Shown in pieces: positions 6,812 to 7,842 of a DNA stretch of 7,842 nt. The notes under the pieces were generated by a model. The model had not been told where the DNA came from. It worked only from the letters and a program-made list of their open reading frames with translations, and did not search any database. The position numbers were made by a program, and so were the translations under genes. The DNA comes from Desulfobulbus sp. (lineage in GTDB: Bacteria > Desulfobacterota > Desulfobulbia > Desulfobulbales > Desulfobulbaceae). The first letter of the stretch is position 1, and each line of letters starts with the position of its first letter. The stretch is taken from the NCBI GenBank assembly GCA_030602145.1, contig JAUWAH010000098.1, forward strand, positions 1 to 7,842, given 5' to 3'.

Positions 6812-6920
6812 TGTGTATGGTGCTCGCAAAAAAGAACTGCCCTCTCCAGGCGGATGATCGGCAACCGGCAACGGTTTCTTACTGATACCACCGACAAGGT
6901 GTGATTGCAACCTGCACCCC
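6812..6920. other. Divergent intergenic region between moaA and tsaD
   Basis: These 109 bases must carry the start signals for both genes. A candidate leftward promoter is listed separately (6882-6910). The moaA side contains two close copies of GTTGCCG on the minus strand. No clear rightward promoter and no ribosome binding site at the right distance from the tsaD ATG are visible. The leader is too short for the Moco RNA motif sometimes found before moa genes. Confidence 0.45.
6882..6910 (-). promoter_or_regulatory. Candidate promoter for moaA
   Basis: Reading the minus strand, TTGCAA (6910-6905) is followed after 17 bases by TATCAG (6887-6882). Each box matches four of six consensus positions. 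It would start transcription near 6875, giving a leader of about 64 bases. TTGCAA is its own reverse complement, so the same box could in principle serve either direction. This is a moderate match only. Confidence 0.3.
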
Positions 6921-7842
6921 ATGCTCATTCTGGCCATAGAAAGTTCCTGCGACGACACAGCCGCAGCCGTGCTCGAGTCCGAAAACCGGGTGCGTTCCTC
7001 GGTGATCAGCAGCCAGGACGAAATCCATGCCCGCTTCGGCGGCATTGTCCCCGAACTGGCTTCGCGGCGCCACATCGAGATGATCCGGCCGGTTGTCGAC
7101 GAAGCCCTCGACAAGGCCGGAGTCACCTTGAACGACATCGACCTGATCGCCGCTACCCAGGGGCCGGGACTGGTCGGCTCGCTGCTGGTCGGCTTCACCT
7201 TTGCCAAGGCCATCGCCTTGGTGCGCGGTCTGCCCTGCGTCGGCGTCGACCACATGGCCGGCCACCTCCTCAGTTGCCTGCTGGAAGAGCCCCAGCCCAA
7301 CTTCCCCTACACAGCTCTGATCGTTTCCGGCGGCAACACCTCATTGTTTGCGGTCAACGACCCCCTGTCGTTTGTCCGCCTCGGCCGGACCCGGGACGAT
7401 GCCGCTGGCGAAGCCTTCGACAAGGTGGCCAAACTGCTCGGCCTGGGCTATCCGGGCGGGCCGCTGATCAGCCGCCTGGCCAGTGAAGGCAACCCCGCTG
7501 CCATCGCCTTTCCGCGGGCTCGATTGGGCGGCAGCCTCGATTTCAGCTTCAGCGGCCTCAAGACCGCCGTGGCCGCCCATGTGGACAGCCAACGCCGCAG
7601 TGGATCGCCCCTGGCGGCCCACGACATCTGTGCATCCTTCCAGGAGGCAGTGGTCGAGGTGCTGGTGGAGAAAACCTTGGCCGCCGCCGGACAGACCGGT
7701 CATCGGCAGGTGGTCATCGGCGGTGGCGTGGCAGCCAATCCCCGCCTGCGAACGGCCCTGGCCAATGGCTGCGCCGACCGCGGACTCGACCTGTTCATGC
7801 CGGCACCGGCCTACTGCACCGACAACGCCGCCATGATCGGAC
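6921..7842 (+). CDS. tsaD: tRNA N6-threonylcarbamoyladenosine transferase TsaD (C-terminus cut by window edge)
   Basis: The first 307 residues are present; the gene runs off the right edge without a stop. TsaD transfers the threonylcarbamoyl group from threonylcarbamoyl-AMP to A37 of ANN-decoding tRNAs, working with TsaB and TsaE. The N-terminus MLILAIESSCDDTAAAV is the canonical ASKHA-fold start. The metal-binding HMAGH gives H111 and H115, the same numbers as E. coli. VSGGNT (135-140), the DxxGEAFDKVAKLLGLGYPGGP block (160-181), SFSGLKTA (209-216), GGGVAAN (267-273) and CTDNAAM with D301 (299-305) complete the active site. Family members are about 335-345 residues, so roughly 30-40 are missing. 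The ATG at 6921 lacks a nearby ribosome binding site; AAGGTG (6896-6901) is too far upstream. Confidence 0.97.
   Translation, partial: MLILAIESSCDDTAAAVLESENRVRSSVISSQDEIHARFGGIVPELASRRHIEMIRPVVDEALDKAGVTLNDIDLIAATQGPGLVGSLLVGFTFAKAIALVRGLPCVGVDHMAGHLLSCLLEEPQPNFPYTALIVSGGNTSLFAVNDPLSFVRLGRTRDDAAGEAFDKVAKLLGLGYPGGPLISRLASEGNPAAIAFPRARLGGSLDFSFSGLKTAVAAHVDSQRRSGSPLAAHDICASFQEAVVEVLVEKTLAAAGQTGHRQVVIGGGVAANPRLRTALANGCADRGLDLFMPAPAYCTDNAAMIG

Noticed and set aside
6812..7300. In-frame extension of moaA upstream of 6811 on the minus strand.
   Set aside because: It is the antisense of tsaD and the intergenic region; MoaA family proteins begin close to ATG 6811.

Overview
The window is GC-rich, tightly packed bacterial chromosome carrying mostly housekeeping genes. 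The gene set points to a Gram-negative anaerobe or facultative organism. It has a fused chorismate mutase/prephenate dehydratase, a Uup-type ABC-F ATPase, molybdopterin synthesis, and a single-domain PilZ protein beside a UspA protein. Together these fit Desulfobacterota (Desulfobulbus-like deltaproteobacteria). That placement is inferred from general familiarity, not from any database comparison. I see no tRNA, rRNA, CRISPR array, insertion sequence or prophage.

Layout, left to right. (1) Positions 1-277, minus strand: the N-terminal part of an RdgB/HAM1 house-cleaning nucleotide pyrophosphatase, cut by the window edge. (2) A divergent intergenic region with a good sigma-70-like promoter (TTGCCT-17-TATAAT) firing rightward into a small PilZ-domain gene (425-934). 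(3) A translationally coupled pair (1063-2510): a UspA-family protein with an intact nucleotide-binding motif, and a highly divergent protein-kinase-like protein whose start codon overlaps the usp stop. (4) A 233-base gap with a likely extended -10 promoter, followed by pheA (2744-3847) and, 41 bases later, uup (3889-5721), probably one transcript. (5) moaA on the minus strand (5765-6811), convergent with uup. (6) A 109-base divergent region, then tsaD on the plus strand (6921 to the window end, truncated on the right).

The functions are mostly independent: nucleotide-pool sanitation, phenylalanine synthesis, ribosome-associated ATPase, molybdenum cofactor and t6A tRNA modification. The least explained part is the central regulatory cluster. 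It holds a presumed c-di-GMP receptor (PilZ), then a UspA protein fused at the level of translation to an atypical kinase. The kinase keeps the catalytic HGD and the metal-binding D of the kinase fold but has His where the catalytic-loop Asn is expected. This Usp-kinase pair is the best candidate for an undescribed signalling module, though its function cannot be settled from sequence alone.

Three smaller points stand out. The start of the PilZ gene carries slippage-prone homopolymers (C7 and A8). The promoter overlaps the start codons a gene caller would favour for that gene. Four of the housekeeping genes lack an evident Shine-Dalgarno sequence, while rdgB and usp have strong ones.
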